Positions 1-8,425 of a stretch of 45,388 bases of DNA are shown here, piece after piece. The stretch lies in NCBI GenBank assembly GCA_905478325.1, contig CAJQIB010000023.1, forward strand, positions 1-45,388, in the 5' to 3' direction. Position 1 is the first letter of the stretch. Every line of letters starts with the position of its first letter. The translations under genes were made by a program, and so were the position numbers. This DNA comes from an uncultured Flavobacteriales bacterium (GTDB taxonomy: Bacteria > Bacteroidota > Bacteroidia > Flavobacteriales_D > Sanyastnellaceae). Below the pieces are notes generated by a model that searched no databases, was not told the DNA's origin, and worked only from the letters and a program-made list of their open reading frames with translations.

Positions 1-1879
1 AATACATCCACCCCACTTGGTAGTCCTTGAAAAATCTAAGGTTTTCCAATTGCGACGGCTTTTGCTTCTCAACCACCCGATCCAATGCACCTTCAAATTG
101 ACGGACAAGTCGGACATCCTCTGAAGATCCCGTTTGATTCGCACGTCGTGTAGCCGATCTGATCTGCGATTCGAGTTGACTTCGCTGATTGTCTAACCCC
201 GCAACATATTCCTTCCCTCGACTGAGCCCAGATTCCAGTGCATTGACAATGTAACTCGACAAGGTTTGAACCATCGCATCGTCCGTCAGGGGCGCCCGAT
301 TCATCTGACCGGTCTCCGGATTTCGAACCAAAACTTCTGTAGCAGATGCCACCTCAAAGTTCTCTTCAAAACGCAGTCCGTATTGCTTGAACAATCCATT
401 CAACGCCCGGGTCAATTCGGCCTTTGTCATCCCCCCTTTCAAATAGGCCGTCGCCAGGTGCAGTTCAAAGCCATCGCGGGACATCAGTCCTTCTGCTAAC
501 GGGCTCTTGAATGCACTAATCTCGTTATACCCCTTGTAATTGCTCCAACTTTTATATGCCTGAACGTGATTCCCTTGCGTAGAATACATCCGAGGAAAGA
601 GCATGGTATAGCGGGAGTCAAAATTGGGTTTGCTTCCTTTTTTCTCTCCGCTGTCAACATATTCCTCGACAATCCGCATGCGATCACTGCCATTTTCAGT
701 CATCCATGAAAGAGCCCCTGATTCGGAACGAAATGACTTGACACGCACGTCACGGCCTCGTTTTTCGTACACGCTAAAACTCTTCACAAAGGTTGCGCGG
801 CCGTCGGAATACGGTATCGTCATGTCCGTCGGAGAGCCCCAAAACTGACCGGTCGCGAGCGGACGGTCCCCATACTGCTCTCGATTCAAATAGGACACCA
901 AGGCAAACAAATCTTCTGGATTGTTTTCATCCATCGGTGGGTTGGCGGCACTTCGAATGACAATAACCGCAAAAGTGGAGTACCCAATCAACACCATGGT
1001 CATGCCCAAAACAAATGCATTGCTCGCCCACCAGCCCTTCTTCTGCGTCCACCAAATTGCCGCTGTTAGCGTCGTAATGAGGAACACGGCATATACCATC
1101 ACACCGCTATTAAAGGCCAAACCCAGGTCGTTCACAAAGAACAACTCAAACTTACCCGCCAAATGCACTGCGCCTTTGATGATGCCTTCTTGAATAAATG
1201 CGAGAAGGCCAACAGCGATGATTCCCGTTATGACCAAGCCCTTCCAAGAGAACGGATATTTCCGGAAATAATACACCAACGCAATGGCCGGAATGGCCAG
1301 CAAATTCAAAAGGTGAACCCCAATTGAAAGTCCCATGAGGTAGGCAATGAGGATCAACCAACGCAAATGTCCTGGTTCGTCAGCCACATTCTCCCATTTG
1401 AGGATGGCCCAAAACACGAGTGCTGTGAAAAGGGACGATAACGCGTAGACCTCGCCTTCAACCGCGCTGAACCAAAAACTATCGCTAAAAGTGTAGGCCA
1501 AAGCACCTACGGCTCCTGCTCCGAGAATAGCCCACGTTTCCGACTTGGTTGGTGCCACCCCTAAAGAGGCGACCATCTTCTTCGCCAAATGCGTGATGCT
1601 CCAAAAAAGAAACAAGATGGTGAACGAGCTGCTCAACGCCGATAGCAGGTTGGCAAAGGTTGCCGCATACTCGGTTGGACTGAAGATCATCAGGAATCGC
1701 GCGAGCAACATGAAGAATGGCGCCCCAGGAGGGTGTCCAACCTCCAGCTTAAACGCCGACGCGATGAACTCGCCACAATCCCAGAAACTTGCTGTGGGTT
1801 CAATGGTCAGGACATAGACGATTGTCGCCAAGGCCCAAACTCCCCAACCCGTGATCACATTCAATTTTTGGTACTGCAT
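1..1879 (-). CDS. DUF2723 family multi-pass membrane protein (GT-C glycosyltransferase-like), 3' end cut by window edge
   Basis: About 626 residues of the N-terminal part are present from an ATG at 1879 with no stop before base 1. Just after the first membrane helix comes the hallmark loop of the family, with SFWDCGEFI (about residues 30-40) followed by KLEVGHPPGAP. Several hydrophobic helices follow up to about residue 310, then a hydrophilic stretch with YSTQGNHV and SWSNYKGYN. DUF2723 proteins of Bacteroidota are usually around 1000 residues or more, so roughly a third is missing. The family is related to human TMEM260, an O-mannosyltransferase, and has the GT-C layout with an acidic motif in the first outer loop; a role in glycosylating exported proteins is therefore inferred, not shown. 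It stands alone, 127 bp after the next minus-strand gene. A degenerate -7 box (TAACTTCG) lies upstream. Confidence 0.88.
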   Translation of the reverse strand, partial: MQYQKLNVITGWGVWALATIVYVLTIEPTASFWDCGEFIASAFKLEVGHPPGAPFFMLLARFLMIFSPTEYAATFANLLSALSSSFTILFLFWSITHLAKKMVASLGVAPTKSETWAILGAGAVGALAYTFSDSFWFSAVEGEVYALSSLFTALVFWAILKWENVADEPGHLRWLILIAYLMGLSIGVHLLNLLAIPAIALVYYFRKYPFSWKGLVITGIIAVGLLAFIQEGIIKGAVHLAGKFELFFVNDLGLAFNSGVMVYAVFLITTLTAAIWWTQKKGWWASNAFVLGMTMVLIGYSTFAVIVIRSAANPPMDENNPEDLFALVSYLNREQYGDRPLATGQFWGSPTDMTIPYSDGRATFVKSFSVYEKRGRDVRVKSFRSESGALSWMTENGSDRMRIVEEYVDSGEKKGSKPNFDSRYTMLFPRMYSTQGNHVQAYKSWSNYKGYNEISAFKSPLAEGLMSRDGFELHLATAYLKGGMTKAELTRALNGLFKQYGLRFEENFEVASATEVLVRNPETGQMNRAPLTDDAMVQTLSSYIVNALESGLSRGKEYVAGLDNQRSQLESQIRSATRRANQTGSSEDVRLVRQFEGALDRVVEKQKPSQLENLRFFKDYQVGWMY

Positions 1880-2006
1880 CGAACTCAGAAATTTCCTTAG
1901 TTGAGAGGCGAAGTTAACAAGCAAAGGCGACCAAAAGTGATCCTGAAATCAACCTTTGTTCGCCTTCGAATGCGAATAATCAAAACAAATCGACTGCGTT
2001 GGGTTT

Positions 2007-4265
2007 TCAGTCTGCTACCAGCACCCGAGATCGGTAGGTTGGTAAACCCTTTTCAACCCATGAAATCGTGTAAAATCCCGCGGGCCAACCGGTGACCTCT
2101 AGCGTCCCTCCAATCCCTTGAATCGCCTCTTGATGGATCAATTTTCCATCCAGAGAATGGACACGAATGTCTCCATTAAAGGTTTCTGATGGCAGCGTCC
2201 AATTGACCGCATTGATCGCTGGGTTTGGCCATACATGAACGAGCGAGGAAAGCCCTATGCCTTCTTCCAATCCCGAGTCTACACTGCAATCAGGAAGCAA
2301 TCCGAAGTCGTTGTAAACACCGTTTTGAATGTCCACCAAAATGAGAGAAGTTTCGTCATCCAAGAGTGCCTGAATGACAAACGCCTCCAGCCCACTTCCT
2401 AGAGGAAACTCAAAGGTCGCCGCCACCTCAAAGCACGCTGCTGGAATGCATGCAGTCACCGTATCCGAAACACTGTCGAATTCGTCCCAATTCAAATTCA
2501 ACGACCACCCTTGGACCTCCCAATCAGCAATCGTCGCGTTCAGCAAAAGTTCAAAAGCCCAAAACCCTGCCTCTGACCATTCCGCATTGAGGGCGAATTG
2601 AACCTCTTCACATTCAATTGGAGCCGTCTCCAACTCAATACAGGTTTCGCCTCCATCACACGCTTCCCAATCAGAAAAACCGATGCACATGGATTCGATG
2701 GAAGCCTCCTCGTTATCCCAAGTCCAAGCAAACGGGTTGCCTGCTCCGACATTTTCACCTGTGGTCCACCAATCTACCGTTCCTTCCCACAATGCGCCAT
2801 CGGAGTCGACCGCTGAGAATAAATAAACACCGTCTGCCAAAGCCTCCCAGACAATGGACACCTCACAACCATCGTCACCACAATCTGGACAAACCTCTAC
2901 GTCATCACCCGCGCCGTTGGGGCAGTCTTCTGTCTCATAGCCAACGGAAAACACATGGCAGTCATCATCCGGTGCCGTATAGAAAAACTCGGCTGTATTG
3001 ACCTCGTAAGGCTCACCGTCCAATGTCCAAAAGAGCTGAGCGTCTTCCGGAAAGTTTAGCGCCTCGACCAAGAACTCATTGCACTCGAGCGGATACGCAA
3101 CGGCCTCTATGTCGCACTCCATCTCGCCGCACCCTTCGATATTCATCTCCCACGTATACACCTCCCCTTGGCACGTTGCAGAATAAAACTCAGCCGTCAC
3201 AACATATTCCCCATTTGACGGAAACTCATAATCAAAATAAATCCCAGCAGTCCATTCAATCAATTCCCCATTCACGGACCATCCAATCTCCCAAACATTT
3301 TTGTCATACAACCAAAACAGCGCATAGCATCCTCCGAGGTATTCAACTTCCGTGAAATCAGGGTCTGGACAATCACTGCTTTCCATGTTGGTGTAGCATG
3401 CCTCCATTCCATCGGGACAGGCATCGGTGAACACCTCGACGCAAACACTCCAATTCGGATTGAAATCAAATCCAGCTTCAAAGGTCAATCCATTTTCGCT
3501 CGTAGGAGGAATCACCTGACCATCAATGTACCACTCAATCACGGCGCCTGCTGGTTGTTCAGGAATTTCAAAGGTGTACCACATTCCATTCGCACTTGAC
3601 ACGTCCATTTCCAATGTGCACTCCGCTTCACCGCACCCTTGCACGTCGACTGTGGTGGTCAGATACACTCCCATTGGGCAATCGAATGAGGTGAAAAAAG
3701 CTGTAACCTCATACGTTCCTGTATTCGGAAAATCATGGACATGGAAGTGTCCTCCTTCGACCGATTCTTGGCCATCTCCAAAGTTCCACACCACATTCTC
3801 ACCTTCTTGGAAGCTGCCAATTTCAAAGGCCCACGTGCATCCTTCTCCGGCTTCAAAATAAATCACTTCGGGGCAATCAAATTGCTGGGCATTTTCGACA
3901 CAAAATTCCGTCACCCATTCCCCTTCTCCTGCTCCTTGGTCCCAGTCTAAAATCATGATGTAGTCAGACTGTGCCAATTGGACTTCCAAGGTGTTTGGGC
4001 TAACACTCGATCCCGAAATCACCAGGGTGTAACAGCCCGCAGGAAGACAAAGTGGCGTGACGACATCATCTGATGTGACTTCCCATAAGCCGGACTCCAC
4101 AAGCTCACCCATTGCCGCATTGATCTCGTATGCCACGTTCAACTGGGCAATTTCACCTCCGCTCGTATTCAGAGTAATGAATTCGACATTCGCGCATTCT
4201 TGGGAGAAGCCGAGTACCGAAGCGCAAATAAAAACCAGCAGCGTAAATAGTCGTGTATTGGTCAT
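2007..4265 (-). CDS. Secreted PKD-like repeat protein with T9SS type A sorting domain
   Basis: 752 residues from the ATG at 4265; an in-frame codon 24 bases upstream exists, but the later start gives a clean signal peptide (MTNTRLFTLLVFICASVLG, cleavage near FSQ|E). The body is very acidic and holds successive Ig/PKD-like units, each with paired cysteines. The first is clearest, with WNFGDG at about residues 160-165 and a GTYEVTA strand; later ones have lost the FGDG core (WYIDG, WSVNG, WTLDG). The last 80 residues form a T9SS type A domain: VWPNPAINAVNW, a LDGKLI turn, WPAGFYTISW and a basic end. Known biology: such domains direct export through the T9SS and surface attachment or release. 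The ligand or role is unknown. No catalytic domain was recognised. It lies 96 bp behind nbaC and probably has its own promoter. Confidence 0.85.
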   Translation of the reverse strand: MTNTRLFTLLVFICASVLGFSQECANVEFITLNTSGGEIAQLNVAYEINAAMGELVESGLWEVTSDDVVTPLCLPAGCYTLVISGSSVSPNTLEVQLAQSDYIMILDWDQGAGEGEWVTEFCVENAQQFDCPEVIYFEAGEGCTWAFEIGSFQEGENVVWNFGDGQESVEGGHFHVHDFPNTGTYEVTAFFTSFDCPMGVYLTTTVDVQGCGEAECTLEMDVSSANGMWYTFEIPEQPAGAVIEWYIDGQVIPPTSENGLTFEAGFDFNPNWSVCVEVFTDACPDGMEACYTNMESSDCPDPDFTEVEYLGGCYALFWLYDKNVWEIGWSVNGELIEWTAGIYFDYEFPSNGEYVVTAEFYSATCQGEVYTWEMNIEGCGEMECDIEAVAYPLECNEFLVEALNFPEDAQLFWTLDGEPYEVNTAEFFYTAPDDDCHVFSVGYETEDCPNGAGDDVEVCPDCGDDGCEVSIVWEALADGVYLFSAVDSDGALWEGTVDWWTTGENVGAGNPFAWTWDNEEASIESMCIGFSDWEACDGGETCIELETAPIECEEVQFALNAEWSEAGFWAFELLLNATIADWEVQGWSLNLNWDEFDSVSDTVTACIPAACFEVAATFEFPLGSGLEAFVIQALLDDETSLILVDIQNGVYNDFGLLPDCSVDSGLEEGIGLSSLVHVWPNPAINAVNWTLPSETFNGDIRVHSLDGKLIHQEAIQGIGGTLEVTGWPAGFYTISWVEKGLPTYRSRVLVAD

Positions 4266-4286
4266 CGGAATGAAGCTTTGATGAGA

Positions 4287-4315
4287 CACATATAAAACTG
4301 CGGATTTGCAGCAAA
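4287..4315 (-). promoter_or_regulatory. Possible Bacteroidota promoter for the PKD/T9SS protein gene
   Basis: On the minus strand a TTTG (4315-4312) is followed after 17 bases by TATATGTG (4294-4287), one mismatch from the TAnnTTTG -7 box. It would give a leader of about 15-20 nt before the ATG at 4265. One base of the box is off, so this is a moderate-to-weak call. Confidence 0.4.
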
Positions 4316-4361
4316 GGTTGCACGCTCACATCCGAAGACCTTGCTTCAATCTAACCCCTTG

Positions 4362-4895
4362 TCAATCAACAAACCGTGGGTCTGTATCCATCACCTCACC
4401 ACAAGCATCACACGTTCTCAGTGATTCGTTGCCATAGAACTCGCGGAATCGCGGAATGAAATCCTTCTCAATATTCTCGAGTTTAAAAAAGGTCTCATGA
4501 AGCGGCTCATTGCAAGCATCACAAAACCACATCAACCCATCTTTCATATCCGAGTCTGCCCGCTTACGTTCAATGACCAAACCCAACGAACCCGCATCCC
4601 GCATGGGGCTGTGCGGAACATTTGCAGGATGCAAGTACATATCACCCGGTCCTAGTTCCATATCCACTGCCTGCCCATCCTCCTGGATGCGGACCGTAAT
4701 GTTGCCTTCGAGTTGGTAAAAAAGCTCCTCGGTCTCGTTGTAATGGTAATCCTTGCGCGCATTCGGGCCGGCTACGATCATGACGATGTAATCACCGCTT
4801 TCGACGTATAGGTTCTTGTTCCCAACAGGCGGCTTGAGCAGGTCCCGGTTCGATTCGATCCAGGCCGTTAAGTTGAATGGTTTTGCAATCGGCAT
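4362..4895 (-). CDS. nbaC: 3-hydroxyanthranilate 3,4-dioxygenase
   Basis: 177 residues, a full-length bacterial-type single-domain cupin. It opens the ring of 3-hydroxyanthranilate to 2-amino-3-carboxymuconate semialdehyde, the precursor of quinolinate and NAD. The iron ligands are visible as H51, E57 and H95 (YHYNETEELFY and PANVPHSP), with substrate-binding R47 and R99. The C-terminal rubredoxin-like second iron site is complete: C125/C128 (CDAC) and C162/C165 (CDAC). The numbering coincides with the structurally studied Cupriavidus enzyme. It is the last gene of a minus-strand run, 35 bp behind an EamA transporter; a degenerate box (TAAATTCA) 4 nt before the ATG may give it its own start. 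Kynureninase, the preceding step, is 13 kb away on the other strand. Confidence 0.96.
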   Translation of the reverse strand: MPIAKPFNLTAWIESNRDLLKPPVGNKNLYVESGDYIVMIVAGPNARKDYHYNETEELFYQLEGNITVRIQEDGQAVDMELGPGDMYLHPANVPHSPMRDAGSLGLVIERKRADSDMKDGLMWFCDACNEPLHETFFKLENIEKDFIPRFREFYGNESLRTCDACGEVMDTDPRFVD

Positions 4896-4930
4896 GGTGT
4901 GAATTTAAGCAAATTCCTAAGACGATTTTT

Positions 4931-5845
4931 TTAGGCTGCGCTAGGTCGGCTCACCAAGGCAACACCGGCAAAAATAGCCAGTGCACATGCGCCTGTTACC
5001 CAACTGAGATCGGCCGTGTAGTCCGTTCCGCCGGAGGAAGCCAACCACCATGAAAATCCGGTTGCCAAGAGAGGCTGTAAATAGACATAAATGCTCACCA
5101 CCGTGGGTTGCACATGCCCAAGCGCATAAATATTCAACAGATACACCATGAAGGTCGTCGCCAAGATGACATACGCCAAGCCCTGCCAATGAATCGTTTC
5201 AAACGCCGACCAATCAATGGCTAAAGCTTGCTGGCCACCAATGGGAATGACCCACAGAGCGCCGAAGAGAAACACCCAGGAAATCACCGTGAGCGGTTTG
5301 TATTTGGACATCAGCGGTTTGACAAGAACCAAGTAAAAACCATAACTCGTTGCATTGATCAAGATCATCAGATCGCCTTGCCATGATGTGTGGATATTGG
5401 CTTGATTCGCACTGAAAATGAGCAATGCCACAGCCCCAACTCCACCAATCGCAATGCCCGTCAACTTGCGTGCTGTGATCGCCGTACCGAGCAAGGCTGC
5501 CGAGATCCCCAATACCAAGATGGGGTTCACCGTCATGATGATGGACGCGTTGACAGGACTGGTGACATTCAATCCGTTGAAAAACAACAGCTGGTTGACC
5601 GCGACCCCCGTGGTGCCACAAAGAAAAAGTCGCACCAAGTCCGACCGGTCCACGGACTCCCAACCTCCTTTCAATCGCAGCAAACCCCGTAACACCCAAA
5701 ACATAGCCCCTCCGCCGACAACGCGCAAAACGATAAAGCCACTGGGGCCAATTAAGTCGGGCATGAGTCCTTTTGCGACGAGGTAGTTGCCTCCATACGT
5801 GAATGCAACCACCAAGAGGGCCAAATGAGCTAGGAGGCGGTTCAT
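4931..5845 (-). CDS. EamA/DMT-superfamily transporter
   Basis: 304 residues with about ten hydrophobic helices, made of two EamA repeats. Typical features are the N-terminal TYGGNYLVAKG and the first-repeat segment NQLLFFNGLNVTSPVNASI, mirrored in the second half by VILATTFMVYLLNIYALG and VSIYVYLQPLLAT. The family exports or imports small metabolites across the inner membrane, and the substrate cannot be read from sequence. The gene sits 8 bp downstream of the ArsC/Spx-like gene and 35 bp upstream of nbaC, so an aromatic or tryptophan-derived substrate is possible but unproven. Confidence 0.88.
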   Translation of the reverse strand: MNRLLAHLALLVVAFTYGGNYLVAKGLMPDLIGPSGFIVLRVVGGGAMFWVLRGLLRLKGGWESVDRSDLVRLFLCGTTGVAVNQLLFFNGLNVTSPVNASIIMTVNPILVLGISAALLGTAITARKLTGIAIGGVGAVALLIFSANQANIHTSWQGDLMILINATSYGFYLVLVKPLMSKYKPLTVISWVFLFGALWVIPIGGQQALAIDWSAFETIHWQGLAYVILATTFMVYLLNIYALGHVQPTVVSIYVYLQPLLATGFSWWLASSGGTDYTADLSWVTGACALAIFAGVALVSRPSAA

Positions 5846-5853
5846 CGCAGTCT

Positions 5854-6210
5854 CTAGGCCGTCATTATAGCCTGAGCTGCAGATACCGCGACCTTTGCCG
5901 ATCCCGCATGAACCGAATCAGCAAACAAGAAGACCGGACGCTTTAGGAAGGTGTATTCTTCGAGAATCAACCGGCGATAATCCGACTCTTTCAACTCCTG
6001 GTCAGCGAGTCCCATGGAGCGAAATTTTATGGCGCGACGAGAGAAAACAGCCTCATACGATCCCGCCAATTCCGCCATGCGGTCCAAATCTTCGGCCGCG
6101 ATGCCTTCAGACTTGATGTCGATGACCTCACATCCATTAGCCACTGGCTGAAGTTCTTCAAAAATCCGAACGCATGTTTTACACGTCGGAAGGGTGAATG
6201 CTTTTTTCAT
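5854..6210 (-). CDS. ArsC/Spx-family thioredoxin-fold protein
   Basis: 118 residues. It matches the small ArsC-like family annotated as arsenate reductase family protein in flavobacteria. There is an N-terminal C-x-x-C (C10, C13 in LPTCKTC), the middle segment ELAGSYEAVFSRRA with KFRSMGL, then LILEEYTFLKRPVF, corresponding to the conserved RP turn of ArsC/Spx. The CxxC, instead of the single catalytic Cys followed by Arg of true arsenate reductases, points to a redox or regulatory role rather than arsenic resistance; no other ars gene is nearby. It overlaps the upstream kinase-like gene by 4 bp (ATGA), so the two are translated together. Confidence 0.85.
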   Translation of the reverse strand: MKKAFTLPTCKTCVRIFEELQPVANGCEVIDIKSEGIAAEDLDRMAELAGSYEAVFSRRAIKFRSMGLADQELKESDYRRLILEEYTFLKRPVFLFADSVHAGSAKVAVSAAQAIMTA

Positions 6211-6815
6211 GATACGATTGATTTTTCCATGGAATCAATGAGCTGTTGTGTGCCGATTTCCCAATGGTGTTGATTGTCGATGATGACATCGGCACGCTCC
6301 TTCCACGGTTCAATGTATTTCAAATCCGCGGGGCGCACATGTTGTTTCCATTGATAGCGCACCTCTTCCTCACTATAGCCCCGTTCAGATCCATCGCGGT
6401 CAATGCGCCGTTGCAGTCGAACGTCTTCCGGTGCATCTATGAATCCGAGCACATCCACCCGACTCAACATCTCTGGATATGCCATGACGAACAGTCCTTC
6501 TACGACCAGCCATTCAGAAGAATCAATGGTAATGTCTTCCGACACCATGACTTCTCTATTGTAAGTATACGTGCTCAAAGAGATGGACTCTCCTCGCTTC
6601 AAGGCATCAATGTCACGAATGAGATCCACGTGATTGATGACCTCGGGCAAATCAAAATTCGTTTCCCCATTTTCATCCACAGGAAGTTCTGACTTCGGGC
6701 GGTAATAATCGTCCAAGGAAAGAACGGCAACACGCGCGTTAAAGTGGTTTCTCAATGCGGCTAGCACAGTGGACTTCCCTGAGCCACTTCCTCCAATCAG
6801 CGCCAAAATTTTCAT
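6207..6815 (-). CDS. Uridine kinase-like P-loop kinase
   Basis: 202 residues. A Walker A motif GGSGSGKST (residues 8-16) is followed by LSLDDYYR, and then NFDLPEVI, which corresponds to the NFDHPDA region of uridine/cytidine kinases. A lid-like segment with RRIDRDG also fits. Family function is phosphorylation of uridine or cytidine, but related proteins phosphorylate other small molecules (phosphoribulokinase/pantothenate kinase fold), so the substrate is not certain. It overlaps both neighbours by 4 bp, linking it tightly to the GH3-like enzyme upstream and the ArsC/Spx-like protein downstream. Confidence 0.85.
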   Translation of the reverse strand: MKILALIGGSGSGKSTVLAALRNHFNARVAVLSLDDYYRPKSELPVDENGETNFDLPEVINHVDLIRDIDALKRGESISLSTYTYNREVMVSEDITIDSSEWLVVEGLFVMAYPEMLSRVDVLGFIDAPEDVRLQRRIDRDGSERGYSEEEVRYQWKQHVRPADLKYIEPWKERADVIIDNQHHWEIGTQQLIDSMEKSIVS

Positions 6816-8320
6816 GTCTTTGAAGTTTCTTGAAGTAAAAGTGAATCGGAAAAATCTCTGCCATTGGCCAAACGCGGAGGCTTGTTTTGTCCTCCCAAAC
6901 GCCCCAAGGATTCCATCGCACTGTGGAAACCGCCCGTGATCACTGAGGTTACGATCGCAGGACGTAAAACGCCTCCAGAAATCAAATCCTTATAATACGG
7001 ATTGCGAGCGATCATCGATTGGTCAATGGATTTTGCAAACCCCACAGCATCCTGGGGTTGTTCCGCAAATTCAATGAACCACTCATGATACGGCAAGCCA
7101 GAAAGAGGATTGACTTGCGGTGCAACGTGAAATTCCGTGACGAGTCCGCCCATCTGCTCCATCGCATCCTTGAGCGCGCCTTCCACCTCTTCCGCGATGA
7201 CGTGCTCTCCAAAGGCGCTCGTAAAGTGTTTGATCCGGCCCGTGACCACGATGCGATGAGGCTCCTTCGAAACAAACTTGATGGTATCGCCGATATCGTA
7301 AGCCCAAAGCCCTGCATTGCTCGAAACAATCAACGCATATTGCACGCCCAATTCCACTGTTTCCAAGCCAATTCGTCTTGGATTCTCCTCAAAATATGAA
7401 TCAACCGGAATGAATTCAAAATACATCCCATCGTCCACGTTGAGTCGCAGTCCTTCCGTATCCGTGCGGTCTTGGTACGCGAAGAAACCCTCTGAAGCAG
7501 GAAACAACTCGATGGATGGAATTTCGGCTCCAATCAATTCTCGAAACCGCGCGCGGTAAGGATCAAATGCCACGCCTCCATAGACAAACAACTCAAAGTT
7601 GGGGAACACTTCGCGCACCGTTTTCGCCCCTGTCACTTCAAGCAATCGCTCAAAATAATTCTGCACCCAGGATGGAATACCACTGATCAAACGCAAGTCT
7701 TGATTTCGCGTTTCCTCCACGATGGCATCAACCTTCGCCTCCCATGGTTCAATGCAATTGGCTTCAAACGAGGGCAATCGATTCGCTTGCAAGTATCCGG
7801 GAATGTGGTGGGCTACAATGCCACTCAACCGCCCCATCTTGATGCCTCCCGATGTCTCCGTCAATTGAGGCGACCCTTGTAAAAAAATCATTTTACCATC
7901 CAAGAATCCTGAATTCCCGGTCTCTGCGATATACGCAAGCAATGCATTTCGAGCAGACCCCAGGTGATTTGGCATACTATCCCGGGTCAGCGGAATGTAC
8001 TTTGCTCCGCTTGTGGTCCCGCTTGTCTTACAGAAATACAGCGGCTTACCGGGCCACAAAACATCTTTCTCACCCCCCACCGCAAGGTCCACCCATGGCT
8101 TCAGAGCTTCATAGTCTCGAACGGGAACGGCTTTTCGAAAATCCTCTTCAGACATCCGCGGGTTCAATCCATGGTCGATGCCAAATGCCGTTTGCTGCGC
8201 CTTTTTAAGCAGCTCCTTAAGAACGAGCCGTTGTTTTTTGGCCCCATTGAGGGCACGGCGGTTCTCGCGTTGTGCAATTCGCCGTGCAACCGGCTGGCTC
8301 AATTTAGACTTCAACGACAT
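6812..8320 (-). CDS. GH3-family acyl-adenylate/acid-amido synthetase
   Basis: 502 residues, close to the length of bacterial GH3 proteins. It belongs to the ANL-like adenylate-forming fold: the ATP-binding motif TSGTTSGAKYIP lies at residues 99-110, the second motif is ELFPASEGFFAYQ, and the third YDIGDTIKF. The C-terminal domain has the flexible-hinge segment VVTGRIKHFTSAFGEHV. Plant GH3 enzymes join amino acids to jasmonate, auxin or benzoates by way of an acyl-AMP; bacterial substrates are mostly unknown. It is the first gene of a five-gene minus-strand operon ending in nbaC. A perfect TAAATTTG box sits 4 nt before the ATG. Confidence 0.93.
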   Translation of the reverse strand: MSLKSKLSQPVARRIAQRENRRALNGAKKQRLVLKELLKKAQQTAFGIDHGLNPRMSEEDFRKAVPVRDYEALKPWVDLAVGGEKDVLWPGKPLYFCKTSGTTSGAKYIPLTRDSMPNHLGSARNALLAYIAETGNSGFLDGKMIFLQGSPQLTETSGGIKMGRLSGIVAHHIPGYLQANRLPSFEANCIEPWEAKVDAIVEETRNQDLRLISGIPSWVQNYFERLLEVTGAKTVREVFPNFELFVYGGVAFDPYRARFRELIGAEIPSIELFPASEGFFAYQDRTDTEGLRLNVDDGMYFEFIPVDSYFEENPRRIGLETVELGVQYALIVSSNAGLWAYDIGDTIKFVSKEPHRIVVTGRIKHFTSAFGEHVIAEEVEGALKDAMEQMGGLVTEFHVAPQVNPLSGLPYHEWFIEFAEQPQDAVGFAKSIDQSMIARNPYYKDLISGGVLRPAIVTSVITGGFHSAMESLGRLGGQNKPPRLANGRDFSDSLLLQETSKT

Positions 8321-8324
8321 GCCA

Positions 8325-8332
8325 CAAATTTA
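8325..8332 (-). promoter_or_regulatory. -7 box (TAAATTTG) four bases before the GH3 gene start
   Basis: On the minus strand TAAATTTG is followed by tggc and then the ATG at 8320. It matches the Bacteroidota TAnnTTTG consensus exactly. A TTG lies 14 bases upstream, closer than the usual spacing. Transcription starting a few bases after the box would give a leaderless or nearly leaderless message. Confidence 0.55.
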
Positions 8333-8372
8333 CTGCCTCCCCTGCTCAATTCACCGTGCATCTGCCATGAAA

Positions 8373-8400
8373 AAAGGGCGCCCCTTTCGGGACGCCCTTT
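8373..8400 (-). terminator. Rho-independent terminator of the downstream T9SS paralogue
   Basis: Perfect 8-bp outer stem AAAGGGCG/CGCCCTTT with a further GC-rich inner stem and a GAAA tetraloop on the minus strand, followed by T's. It lies 25 bp after the stop codon at 8426. Confidence 0.9.
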
Positions 8401-8425
8401 CTTTTCGAATTCAATCGACTCGTGC

